Shown here piece by piece: positions 30,924 to 40,949 of a DNA stretch of 64,000 nucleotides; position 1 is the stretch's first letter; each line of letters opens with the position of its first letter. Below the pieces are notes generated by a model. It ran no database searches. It was not told the origin of the DNA and was given only the letters and a program-made list of their open reading frames with translations. The stretch is taken from the NCBI GenBank assembly GCA_022606425.2, contig JAHDVF020001050.1:1142001-1206000 (forward strand), in the 5' to 3' direction. The position numbers were made by a program, and so were the translations under genes. Source of the stretch: Lepidostoma basale (Eukaryota; Arthropoda; Insecta; Trichoptera; Lepidostomatidae).

Positions 30924-31091
30924 TTGACGTCAGAACAAAGCTTGCAAATTGTTCAAATTTATTTTGAAAATCATGGTTCGGTTCGCCAAACTTATCGTGC
31001 ACTACGTCCATTTTACGGTAGACATAATCGTCCATCTGAGCAAGTTATTCGGAAGACCATGGATTGTTTTCGCACCACGTACACTCTATAG
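30924..31091 (+). mobile_element. DUF4817-like transposon fragment
   Basis: Translation: LTSEQSLQIVQIYFENHGS, VRQTYRALRPFYGRHNRPSE, QVIRKTMDCFRTTYTL, then a stop. The pattern (E..IVQ.YF.N..SV..TYRALR..YG.HNRP) matches the helix-turn-helix region of the DUF4817 repeats that are common in insect genomes. Decayed beyond 31091. Confidence 0.6.
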
Positions 31092-31473
31092 GCTGTTTAT
31101 CGTAAGAATACCGTGTTACGGCCTGTGCCGCGCATACTCCGCCCATTCCCCCCTCTACTAGCTCTCAACACTTTCAATCCCAGGATACTAATAAAAGTGA
31201 AATATTTTAAATAATAATTTGAAAATTTATTCAACAATCTATTTATTTGATAATGGTTTCCTCCTATAGTTTGGTAAACTCCTAACGGGCGGCTTACATA
31301 AAAAACCGTCACGCTGGCCCAGGGGTCGGATTAATTTAATGACCTTAAGTACTTAATTGGTGTTTTGCCGACAACATTGAAAATTTATACACAAATATAA
31401 ATGTTCACATGAAATTGCATGTAAAAAACCTAAGAAATGCTAAATTAGTAAGTTCCGACTCGACACAATACAG
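31092..31473. other. no recognised feature
   Basis: AT-rich spacer; nothing found. Confidence 0.4.
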
Positions 31474-31502
31474 TTTAAGTATAAAGGCCAATTCTTTTAT
31501 AT

Positions 31503-31905
31503 CGTGGGTATACTGGCAAAAAACGTTAAGTCTAAAATCGCTGTTTTGAGAAATCGAACATTTAAGTTTTCTTTACATTTGAAACATATAAGTGTCGTTG
31601 TCAAAAGTCAATCGAGGGAATTTTTTTCAGCCGAAGACAATAAGTAGAGTTAACGTTTTTTTCCAGTACAAAAATGTTCAACAAGACTCTTCGAAAAATA
31701 TTAAGTTTTTTGAAGCTTTTAGCCTGTATGAAATACCTTTTGTACGATTTAACGTTAAATTTATTTTTAAAACTAGAGAAAAAATCTGTTTCATTCGACT
31801 TCGTGTATTTTGCCAATTTGTAGAGCATTGTAAACTTTACAATACTGCATCACTAAGTCAAAACTGACAATTTTCGACTTAACGTTTTTTGCCAGTATAC
31901 CCACG
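31503..31905. mobile_element. MITE with perfect ~30-bp terminal inverted repeats
   Basis: Begins CGTGGGTATACTGGC and ends with the exact reverse complement; the match runs about 30 bp. It is flanked by ATAT on both sides (31499-31502, 31906-31909), also readable as a TA duplication. The empty site is preserved in the other arm of the host element at about 34735-34745. Internal frames resemble nothing I know. Length 403 bp. Confidence 0.85.
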
Positions 31906-32619
31906 ATATGTTCTTTGGGATAGTATTAGAAATCATATCTTCCGTTGCCAGACACTTTGCATAGTGGCAAACCCTCGCCAGACACCCTTAAACTTCAATT
32001 TGCAAAAAAGCTGAATTTTACATCTGTTACTTCTGTAACTATAAGAAGACGTTTCCTCAGTAGCCAGACAGTTCTGATGGTTCCATCACCCTGCAAGACT
32101 AACATAACTTTCCTCATCCCAAGTATCAAAAATATATTGATTGTTATACTATAAGAGCTGAATTTTATATATATATGTGCACTGTGTGTCACCAATACAT
32201 TCGTACATCAAAACGTTTGCTTTATGTTCACCCGTGTAATGTATTTTTATTTCACTCTCGCTACTACGCGCACAGCCGCGTGGAAGCGAGACAACTGTAT
32301 TACCTAAGCATTGCTTCAATTAGTGTTCTATGCGTAATCGGCGCAATTCACGCAGCCGATTTCGGCAATTGTATTGTGACAGTGATTCCAAAACTTTTAA
32401 TTATATTTTTATAAATATTGGATATATAATACATTCCAGTGAGTATAGAGTGTAATGCTCATTCATAATTTATCTGAACAATGCTTATTCATAATTAATC
32501 AATAGTTTATTCAATTTTTTTTTCAAACATACCGTAGACTGAAGCGACCAAGAAGATTTTGATAGCGACTTCAAATTATTGTGTGATTCAGATATTAACA
32601 TTTGTCATTAAAACATGTT

Positions 32620-33370
32620 TTTGATTACTTCAGTTTTTTTAATTCATTTAATGTTTTCTTGTGTATAATTGTGTAATTAAAATTAATCAACTCTCAAATT
32701 TGGAAAGTACTGATTCATGAATGTTTTCTTAGTAATGCCTTCGTTTATACAAATTTGTCATTATAAAAAAACAAGTGTTGTTACTTTCAATTTACTAACT
32801 AACTAACTTACTTACCATCACGCCGTCTCCTCGGAGAGGTAGGCAGAAATAATGGGTCGTCACACTGCTCTGTCCTAACATATATCTCTCGTTTCCTCTA
32901 CATTCATACATGTTGTCATGCACACACGTCGATTTCTTCGACTCCTCAGGTGACCGACATTCATTATTTGATTGATTTGATCGTGCCAAGTTTTTTATTT
33001 CATTCGTGTTCCTGATTCATTCAATGTTTCCGTATGAACAATTATGTAATTATAATTAATCAAATCTCAAATTTGAAAATTAATGTTTAAACGACAAAAA
33101 ATATTATTTGTATTACTCCCGTTTCCCGTTCCCATTGTTCATTAATGTTTTCTTTCTTATGTATAATTATTTAATTAAAATTATGCATCTCTCAACTTTG
33201 AAAATAAAGATTTATAAACCATTTTTCAGTCATGGTTTATACACATTAGTCAAAATGATATTATTACTTCCGTTTTACTTATTCATTTAATGTTTTTTTT
33301 TACATATATTAATTTAATAAAAAATAAACAACTTCAAATTTGAAAACGAAAGTTTCATAAATAAGTTTTC
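32620..33370. repeat. degenerate tandem repeat inside the long-TIR element
   Basis: About four diverged units carry 'ttcatttaatgttttct', 'tataattgtgtaatt', 'atcaactctcaaatttg'. They start near 32630, 33005, 33125 and 33265. A LINE-A fragment separates the first from the second. Confidence 0.6.
32798..33000 (-). mobile_element. LINE-A 3' fragment
   Basis: (TTAG)n tail, inverted, at 32798-32816; the CACGCCGTCTCC end; then MNVEEARE, VHDNM, SPEESKKST-type decayed LINE-A C-terminus up to about ITINN. It is inserted in the tandem array. Confidence 0.75.
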
Positions 33371-33547
33371 TTTAAAAATATAGACCCATGTTTGGAAAAC
33401 ACTGGCGGTGCGGTGTATCGAAGTATCGGTGTATCCGGTGTATCACTCATTTAATGCGTGTCCATCTTTCGCCGTGCCCGCCCGAGCCGCCCGGTTACAA
33501 GTTCATACTTGCTACTTCATACTTGCGTATTACTGTTGCATGGAATA

Positions 33548-34467
33548 TCCGGTCAGTCCAAAAGTTCGTGCGCATTTTTAAAGGTTTTTTAAATTTTTTT
33601 TAAATTTAAATCAATGAAATATCTACAATGTCTCGCCATCTAATATGTAGTTTTTAATCCATAAGTATAGAAGGACTCTGATTTTGATGCAAAAACATTC
33701 GAAAGTGCATTTTTTACATCTTCTTTTGAACTTTTTTTTTTTTTTGCAGATGTTTACATTGAATGAATTTGTTGTTTAAACTCATTGTTCCAGCCTTAAC
33801 TCAGCTCGTCGCTTTAGCCGAAACCTGCAATCGGTCCTGGCACTCACATAAATGCACATGACGCAACCTAAATGCATTGTCTAAATAATGCGGGAAATAC
33901 TCCAATTGTGTTTCCAGATCTTTTATAAATTCCTTTCTAAATTACAGGCTAATACAGGTAATAACTAAAGAATATCTGCTAATATTTAAACTTTAATGTC
34001 TTGTTGCTAAGATCTTAGTTTGATTACGAAATAGCCTAAACAATCATAATTGATTGAAAGACGCCCGCGATTGGTAAATATCAAGAAAGTGTCATTTCAT
34101 CATGATAATGCTAGAACATACACGGCTCGGAAAACGCCACCAAAAAAATCTGAATTTGATTCGGGGTTTTTGCCGCATCCTGCTTACTCTCCAAACATTG
34201 CGCCAAGTGAATTTCACTTATCTCATTCTCTAGAAAAATAATTACTAGAGAATTTTTTTTTAAAGATTATGTAAAAATGGAACTTTTGAGTGTTTTTGCA
34301 TCAAAATCAGAGTCTTTCTATAGTTACAGAATAAAAAAGCTACCTATTAGATGGCGAGACATTATAGATAATGAGGGAAAATATATCATTAATAAAAATA
34401 ATAAATTGTGTTTTATTTACAATGTTTAAATATTTTTCAATGCGCACGAACTTTTGGACTGACTTGA
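33548..34467 (+). mobile_element. mariner element with TIRs, deleted transposase
   Basis: Terminal repeats (GTCAGTCCAAAAGTTCG and TGCGCAT) are inverted at the ends, matching for about 26 of 30 bases. They are bounded by TA at 33546-33547 and 34468-34469. The C-terminal third of the transposase survives at 34050-34241: VSFHHDNARTYTARK, LPHPAYSPNIAPSEFHL. HDNAR and YSP..APS.FHL are the mariner catalytic-domain motifs. About 0.92 kb against the usual ~1.3 kb; the N-terminal coding is deleted or scrambled. Confidence 0.85.
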
Positions 34468-34767
34468 TATTTGTATGAAGCGACTATCCTAAAGAGCCCC
34501 GATTCGGAACACGCGTAATTTTTTCATACTTCGGGTGAGGAATATGTTAGTCTGGCAGGGTGATGGAACCATCAGAACTGTCTGGCTACTGAGGAAACGT
34601 CTTCTTATAGTTACAGAAGTAACATATGTAAAATTCAGCTTTTTTCAAATTGAAGTTTAAGGGTGTCTGGCGAGGGTTTGCCACTATGCAAAGTGTCTGG
34701 CAACGGAAGACATGATTTCTAATACTATCCCAAAGAACATATAAAAGAATTGGCCTTTATACTTTAA

Positions 34768-35257
34768 CGAAAGTAGGTTGCTATTTTGCACACCTTTGTT
34801 TCCTGATACCTGCCATTTTTTTAGACAATAAATAACTAATCCTTACCTGTCCTCTTTTGTTCTTAACGATCGGCGAGAGTGAATTTGGATTTATTGGCGG
34901 CGTATCCATTTTAATATAGGGGCCGAATAAGTTAATATATTTGGACACACGACAGGCGGGAAGAGACCGACTAAAGACGGCTCGGCTAGCCGGTAGTGCT
35001 GCGAGGGGGTGAGGGGTCGTAGCGGGGGCGGAGAATGCGCAGTAGGAACCAAATTTCGTCTTTCTACAAGGTAATCTTATGGCGGATCGAGAATAGTCAA
35101 CTTTAGTGGATAATACGCACCCACAAAGATGACAATTGTCGAAAATTGGACTTCACGATTGCGCTTCATTCGAGCCAACCGTGGCGTTCATATGCCCGAA
35201 ATTATATTTAAATAATAATGGCATAAAATGATGTATTAAATAAAGCCAATATCATAG
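34768..35257. other. unrecognised, GC-richer block at 34850-35220
   Basis: No repeat relatives in the window and no long frame. GC- and CpG-richer than its surroundings, so a candidate for host sequence. Confidence 0.4.
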
Positions 35258-35525
35258 ACTTGATTGTATCTCAATAAATACGAAGATATAAATTGTTTTT
35301 TTTTTGGAAACAGAATACGGTGGTCGAGGCGTTTACAGGACTTATGACCTGTCATTGGTTGGGTTGAGCGATCGTTTTATGTTGACAACATTCCGCATTC
35401 CGCCCTTCTTACGAACACACCACGTCTGATAAATTTTTGGAAGTTGTATATATGCTACTATGTTGAACCACACTTCACATGTTACTAGTTCAATCTACAC
35501 TAGCGCCATCTAGTAAGAATAGGTG
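35258..35525 (+). repeat. REP-1 copy
   Basis: Left end TTGTATCTCAATAAATACG, then GAATACGGTGGTCGAGGC, GACCTGTCATTGGTTGGG, CACACCACGTCTGATAAA and CACTAGCGCCATC. No inverted right end. Confidence 0.75.
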
Positions 35526-35604
35526 TAAATCTACAAATATTAGTAACATTCATGAATATCATAGACATTAATCGATGTATGATTAAGTGTATAGAATTCC
35601 ATAA

Positions 35605-35675
35605 TGATGTTATTAAAATACACTGAGACACTCGAAGATGTCCTCATAAGACGAAACACGTGTCGTGAATATTTC
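35605..35675 (+). ncRNA. hammerhead-like motif, PLE-8 type
   Basis: ACAC, UCGAAGA (box changed), U, helix II GUC/GAC, GAAA, palindrome ACACGUGU, C, GUGA. Helix I CAC/GUG. Lies ~90 bp after a REP-1 copy. Confidence 0.5.
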
Positions 35676-35699
35676 ATATCATTTATAGAATTTTTAGTT

Positions 35700-36092
35700 C
35701 TTCTATTTTTAAACAACTTTTGTTTATTTTAATAGACATTGACATTATTTTAATGTGTTTTTTTTTTTCATTTTGAATATGTATTGTATTCCTCTAAAAT
35801 GAGAAATAACGTTTATTTATTTATTCGAGTGGTTCGGAGCTTTTCTTCCGAGTTGAGCTTTTGATATACGAGTATTTAGTGAATAATAATCGTGCCTACC
35901 TTGCTGCTTGTACGCAGATGTTATGGATGAGGCGAATATTTCAGAATTACGGAAATGGTCACCAGACATGACGTGTTCCATGCCTGTTTCTCGTAATGAG
36001 TTCCGTAGCCGGAGTGTCATTTTTTTCCTGTTTTCCACCAGCACTGCAATGCACACTTATCATTAAGTCTCAGTTCACAATAAGAAATATAT
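35700..36092. other. no recognised feature
   Basis: A 79-codon minus-strand frame lies at 35817-36056 but resembles nothing I know. Otherwise empty. Confidence 0.35.
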
Positions 36093-36093
36093 T

Positions 36094-36655
36094 AAAACTA
36101 ACTAACTAACCATCACGCCATTTCACCGGAAGGGTAGGCCAGAGAGAAAGGATCGTCACAATGCTCTGTCCTGGCATACCTATCGGGCTTGCTCTACATT
36201 CATACATTGTACCATGCACGCACGTCGATTATTCTGACTTCGAATGTGGCCGCCTTTTATTAATTTATTGATTTGGCCATGCCATGTTTTCCTCGGTCGT
36301 CCTCGGCTTCTTTTTACACTCACGCTGCTTGTGTACAACTTTTTAACTATTCTACTCTCATCCATTCGTTCCATATGTCCAAACCATCTCAGGGATCCTT
36401 TTTTAATTTTATCCATGATGCAGTCATCTGCCTTACATTTCTTTCTTATTTCATCTTTCGGTATTCTATCATACAACGTTTTCCCGCACGTCCTTCTTAG
36501 TGATCTCATTTCTACGGTGTTTATCCTACTTTCATCCTTCTTTTGCCAGCTCCAAGCTTCACTTCCATACATGAGGGTTGGCACTAGAACTCCATTGTGT
36601 ACTGCCATCGTTGCTTCTGTGGATATATTTATATTTCCAGTGGACATATTTTAAT
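36094..36655 (-). mobile_element. LINE-A C-terminal end, largely open
   Basis: Open from 36647 to 36180: VLVPTLMYGSEAWSWQKKD, EMRSLRRTCGKTLYDR, LRWFGHMERMDESRIVKK, GRPRKTWHGQINKLIKG and RACMVQCMNVEQAR. A frameshift follows before the final LSAYP-type end, then the inverted (TTAG)n tail at 36097-36112. It belongs to the same subfamily as 41005-41582 (KTLYDRIP, SSVSVKRSRGRP). Confidence 0.85.
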
Positions 36656-37075
36656 TGAAATTATTGAAATGTATATGAGTTTTGGTTGGTTTCACTGTAC
36701 CGCAGTACGCTCGAATGTGGCTCGGTACTAAACACTTCAGGTCGTCACCGGGTGGTGATAATTCCAAATTAAAAGTTAAAAGCATTCTGTCATACTGGCC
36801 GCCCCTAGCGGCGGTGAAGCCAACTAAAAGCTCAACTTGGACCAGCCGTAATTTTTAACAATTTTAATATGGTGTCACACCATAATAAACATAATACCCG
36901 GTCCGCACTGGTTTAAGTACTGTTTTTAATAATCTTGAAATGACGTCGTAAAGATTATTATTTTTCCTGGCATTATCTAACTACTAGTACTCTAAAGCAG
37001 ACAAACAAATTCAGGTTAAATTACATCGTAAAGCGCTTTTAAGACCACTCAATGGCACCACGGTTCTGCTTTCTT
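36656..37075. other. no recognised feature
   Basis: Contains a GC-rich CCGCCCCTAGCGGCGG palindrome near 36801. No coding or repeat. Confidence 0.4.
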
Positions 37076-37179
37076 CTTCTTCCTCCGCCTTAATCTTTCC
37101 ATTAAGTTTTATTAAATTATAAAATAAAATACTATAACGAAAGGATTGAAATCAATGGTATGAAGATTAATTTGACCAT

Positions 37180-37300
37180 CTCCAATATGAGAAGAAATTA
37201 GCTCATTATTATGAAGAATGAATCTGGTTATGTCCAGGCTTAAACATAGTCCTCTGGATCAGAAGCCAAGCATTTTATCCCCTAGACCACCCCCCGGTTG
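37180..37300 (-). mobile_element. SINE-2 (second tRNA-derived family), head and body
   Basis: Minus strand: GGTGGTCTAGGGGATAAAAT (tRNA-like A-box region), then GTTTAAGCCTGGACATAAC (decayed B box), and ATTCTTCATAATAATGAGC. The same order, with an intact GGTTCGAGCC B box, is at 38505-38595. Confidence 0.55.
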
Positions 37301-37429
37301 TTGATATAGGTCTCTTCCGAACGTTTCTAACACTTCTTGTCACTCGCCATTTGGCTACATCATCAGTTCATCTTTTCTATGACCTTCCAACACTTCTTCT
37401 CTTTGCCTCCATTCGAAGGGTCTAGAGAA

Positions 37430-37735
37430 AAACATTTGAGATGAAGGTCCTGAGATCCATTACCTGAAAAACTCTCCGAAATCGTGTTCGTAACGCAGAC
37501 ATAAGAAAAACTTGCGAAATAGAGATATCGTTCGGTGAAGTAGAACCAGAAGAAGATACAAGAGGGTCCATGTAGCCAGAATAGATAGTCATATACAGCC
37601 GCTTATGAAATTCCCTCCGGACACTGTCCACCTGGAAGACTACCTAAGAGATGGAGGGACAGCTGAAGCTCATCATCGCATGAGACATGATTTCTGTGAC
37701 AGATCTATTAAAAAAGGAGAGGAAGAAGATTATAA
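37430..37735 (+). mobile_element. LINE-D fragment, decayed
   Basis: EMKVLRSIT, KTLRNRVRNADIRKTCE, then shifted pieces of the RPPRRWRDS region. Ends near GGAGAGGAAGAAG. Confidence 0.65.
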
Positions 37736-38370
37736 CTCGATTCGTATCAAATTCTTTAAACCTTTTTCGAAGTAATATTAATAAACAGTGAACAATTAGT
37801 CGCAATCGATTCAGTATTCATCGAGTACTTCAGTTTTTTGGCCACAAACATTGCATTTTATTTCTTTACCTGTAGATTTGATTAAATATGGTTTGACGAT
37901 TACTTTCAAAAGTAAATAAACGTTGGGACTTTAATAGTCACCATTTTGTATAAGAAAGTGAAGAGACGCCACATTATAACAAAATGAAAGAACAGGGAAG
38001 AAAGAAGAGAAATTCTTTGTAGAATGAAAGTTTAAATTTTATTTCCGTTTCGGGAAACCGCCTGCTATAAACCAGCACGTCCCATCACTTGATAACGGAA
38101 AATGGCAACAGTCCAGCCTCAATTGGAGGCGACCGTGCGTGACGACATAAACATCTATTCCGTGCTGTGTTTCCGTGGATAAGTTTACATTTCTATGGAT
38201 GTGTCTATGCGGGTTGTCTCTATGACTTCGTGTGAGTTGGGAGGTGCTAGGAGTTTGCACGTTCAAACATTGCCTTCGATCTAATTGAACAGTGAATTTT
38301 TGATTTGATTTCTATTTTTACTCAGTTATATGAAAAACTATTATATCTTTACTCAGCTTAATCAGGGTAA
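37736..38370. other. no recognised feature
   Basis: No repeat family or coding similarity seen. A 75-codon minus-strand frame at 38039-38266 has no recognisable motif. Confidence 0.4.
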
Positions 38371-38384
38371 CAAAATATATCATA

Positions 38385-38440
38385 CATAGATGCTACAGTA
38401 GGAGCGAAACCGGTTGGCGGTTTGAAAAACTAAATAATTA
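38385..38440 (+). ncRNA. decayed PLE-5 hammerhead-like motif
   Basis: GGAGC, GAAA, palindrome ACCGGU, U, GGCGG as in the 9795 copy; the 5' half of the core is lost. Supported by the shared 3' half only. Confidence 0.4.
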
Positions 38441-38504
38441 ATTAAATAATTAATAGTAGTGGCACCAAATATTCATGTAATTAATATGAAATTAAATATT
38501 TCAT

Positions 38505-38595
38505 ATGGGTTCGAGCCTGGACACGACCAGATTCCTTCTTCATAATAATGAGCTATATTCTGCTCACATTGAAGATTGTAAAATAAATTCTAATA
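38505..38595 (+). mobile_element. SINE-2 fragment
   Basis: GGGTTCGAGCCTGGACACG is a good B box followed by SINE-2 body words ATTCCTTCTTCATAATAATG. The 5' tRNA half is missing. Confidence 0.55.
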
Positions 38596-38639
38596 TCATT
38601 GATTTAAATCTTTGGTGTTAGTCTTTTAAAAAAAAAACA

Positions 38640-38815
38640 CTCATTTTACACTCACTTCTTGTCTTGTCACACATCCGTGATACATATGGACTCAAGAAAC
38701 TTTCTTCACCCGACTCTTTCGTACGTCTGATGCATAACATCATCCTAAGTGAGGCCTGCTGCCTTGACTTCATCCTGCAGGGTAGTTCTCCAGGTGGTTC
38801 TGGGTCTGCCTTCCA
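38640..38815 (-). mobile_element. LINE C-terminal remnant
   Basis: Minus strand: LEGRPRTTWRTTLQDEVKA, then MHQTYERVG and KFLESICITDV. Looks like the GRPRTTW...E motif of LINE C-termini. One stop. No other copy seen. Confidence 0.55.
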
Positions 38816-39062
38816 GGTTAATTTTTAAATTTGAATTATTGTATCGAGTTTTAAATGCGTTTTTATATTAGTCTTTTTTTGTTTAGTTTTTTTTTATATT
38901 TTTACACCTGAAGATAGAGGTATCCTCCGAAACATGTCTTGTTTTTAATATATATTTTAAAATAATAAGTGGATTAAAAAAAGTTTTTTTTAATTTCCTT
39001 AGTATATTACTATACAATTCTACAGTGTTATTGCCTTAGCGTTCAATTAGTTCAAAATAAAT
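38816..39062 (+). ncRNA. PLE-2 end with hammerhead motif
   Basis: Motif at 38904-38937: ACAC, CUGAAGA, U, AGAGG/CCUCC, GAAA, palindrome ACAUGU, C, UUGU. Flanks match the other PLE-2 units ('ttgtatcgagttttaaatgcg' before, GGATTAAA and GCCTTAGCGTTCAAT after). Only small changes from the 63455 copy. Confidence 0.7.
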
Positions 39063-39293
39063 ACATTTTTAGTCACAAACTTTTAGCCACTTGCGTACCC
39101 ACAACTGTAAAGTGTAATCTTCCTCGGAAACAATGGGCAGCTGATGATGATGATGATAAGAGATTGGAACAGAATCGTACGCGTGGAAAAACTGTTCCGG
39201 CTACAGAATGAAAGAGTTGCCACAGTGATCGCAAACTTCAGTGAACATAGACTAAGTGGAACCCAATCTCTAGCATTGATTCCACAAGATTGA
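39063..39293 (+). mobile_element. LINE tail (GAT)n plus LINE-C-like remnant
   Basis: 39063-39157 ends in GATGATGATGATG like 5840-5870. 39158-39293 reads RVEKLFRLQNERVATVIANF, close to the AQDR....VIANV end of LINE-C. Weak evidence. Confidence 0.4.
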
Positions 39294-39808
39294 ACGCTTA
39301 CATGTTATGGTCAACTCCGTATCAGTTTCACCCGTATCGGGCACTTATGAGCCACAAATTCATGGCGGCCGCTTGCTCCTTGTGTTATATTTCACAATAC
39401 AAAGAAAATTTTCTCTCATACGTGTTTGGGAAAATGTATCTCCTACATTCCACCAATACGTGAAATAACAACGTCCGCCCTTAGTATGAATACGAGTTAA
39501 AATAGTGGTTGAGCAGAGGGGGTAGGCTCAGCCAAAAAGGTATAATTTATAACCCATGGTTTTTAAATGCCTCTGAAGTTTTGTCTGGACCCACCGATAA
39601 AAATGAGGATTTACCGTCTGTTGGTGTTCTACGCTGGTGCCGGTACTTTCATTTTTATTTTGTATTGCTTGATTTTAGGGGCAGATGTAGAATTTGTATT
39701 CTCGATTATTTTTTATCTGGCAATTGAGGTTGTCACGTCATCATTTACGTTTTATCGCTCTTAAATAAATATGCGCTTTTTGTGTAGCTTAACAATTATT
39801 TAGATTTT
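39294..39808. other. no recognised feature
   Basis: Two overlapping ~70-codon frames at 39509-39764 have no recognisable motif. Nothing else found. Confidence 0.4.
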
Positions 39809-39811
39809 TTT

Positions 39812-40090
39812 TTTATAAGGATTAATTGTATCTCAATAGAGACGAAGATGTAAATTGTTTTCTGGGAACAGAGTATGGTGGCCGGGGCGCTTACAGGACT
39901 TATGAACTGTCATTGGTTGGGTTGAGCGATCGCTTTATGCCTAACAACATTCCCCATTCCACCCTTCTTACGACCACCACGTCTGACAAACTTTTCGGAA
40001 GTTGTATATATGCTAGAATGCTGCGCTTATCTTCACATTTTTTGGTTCACTCTACGCTAGCGTCATCTATTAAGATTGGGAAGCATTAAG
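39812..40090 (+). repeat. REP-1 copy
   Basis: Left end TTGTATCTCAATAGAGACG, GAGTATGGTGGCCGGGGC, GAACTGTCATTGGTTGGG, CGACCACCACGTCTGAC, GCTAGCGTCATC. Single-ended. Confidence 0.75.
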
Positions 40091-40139
40091 CAGAAAATCT
40101 TTATTAATGCACTTTGAAAGGCTCTGCAAATCAAACAGT

Positions 40140-40400
40140 ACTAAGGATCAATTGTATCTCAATAGAGACGAAGATGTAAATTGGAAACAGAATATGGTTG
40201 ATCGAGGTGTTTACAGGACTTATGACCTGTCATTGGTTGGGTAAAGCGCACGCTTTATGTAATACAACATTCCCCATTACACCATTTTTTTTTTATGACC
40301 ACCATGTCTGACAAATTTTTGGAAGTTGTATTTATGTTAATCTGCAAAACCACCCTTTGCATAGTAGTTTATTCAATCTACACACTAACGCCATCTATGA
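40140..40400 (+). repeat. REP-1 copy
   Basis: A second copy in the same direction, 50 bp after the last. TTGTATCTCAATAGAGACG is followed by a shortened GGAAACAGAATATGG, then the usual body and CTAACGCCATC. Confidence 0.75.
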
Positions 40401-40945
40401 AGATTGTATTTTATACATACAGTACTAGATTACGCCTGGAGATGTCTCTCGAATTTTTATATGCTTTTAACTTGGGCCAGTTATTTTATAAAACATTTTA
40501 TTTATTATTTATTGTTATTATTATTTTGATGACTATTTATTTCTAATTTTTAAAAATCTTTTTAGATTATCCCAAAGTTATCATTCATTAAAATACCTTG
40601 GTATCCTACCTGAAGTCGTGATGATCAAATAATAAAATGTTTCTCATACGCCGTAAGGCAACGCTGGCCAGCTTTATGCAGTTCTGAATCTCTTCGTGAG
40701 TTTTCTGGGATTATGTATATACTTAAAAAAATGGCTACCCTGATATTGGAAGTATGGGACAGCCTCAAGTGGGATAACTTTTACACCCACCAGGGGTGGA
40801 GCAATGGAAAGAGATTATCCAATGTTGACCTTTACTCACATCCTGTACGCCTCCATAAGCACATTGTTATAATAATATTTGTCTTTTTATTTTTTATATA
40901 CTTTGTACGAGTATATGGTATACAACACTAACATAATTTTTTTTT
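40401..40945. other. no recognised feature
   Basis: No repeat family or coding similarity detected. Confidence 0.4.
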
Positions 40946-40949
40946 AATT

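Larger units (their letters stand above)
31479..34762. mobile_element. element with ~240-bp terminal inverted repeats and TTTAA duplication
   Basis: The left arm (31479-31502 and 31906-32127, split by an inserted MITE) and right arm (34526-34762) are near-identical inverted copies. They start GTATAAAGGCCAATTC and carry GTTGCCAGACACTTTGC and GAGGAAACGTCTTC. A 5-bp duplication TTTAA flanks the whole (31474-31478 and 34763-34767). The inside holds a degenerate tandem repeat, a LINE-A fragment, a mariner and unrecognised DNA, but no transposase of its own that I can see. Superfamily unknown. Confidence 0.75.
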
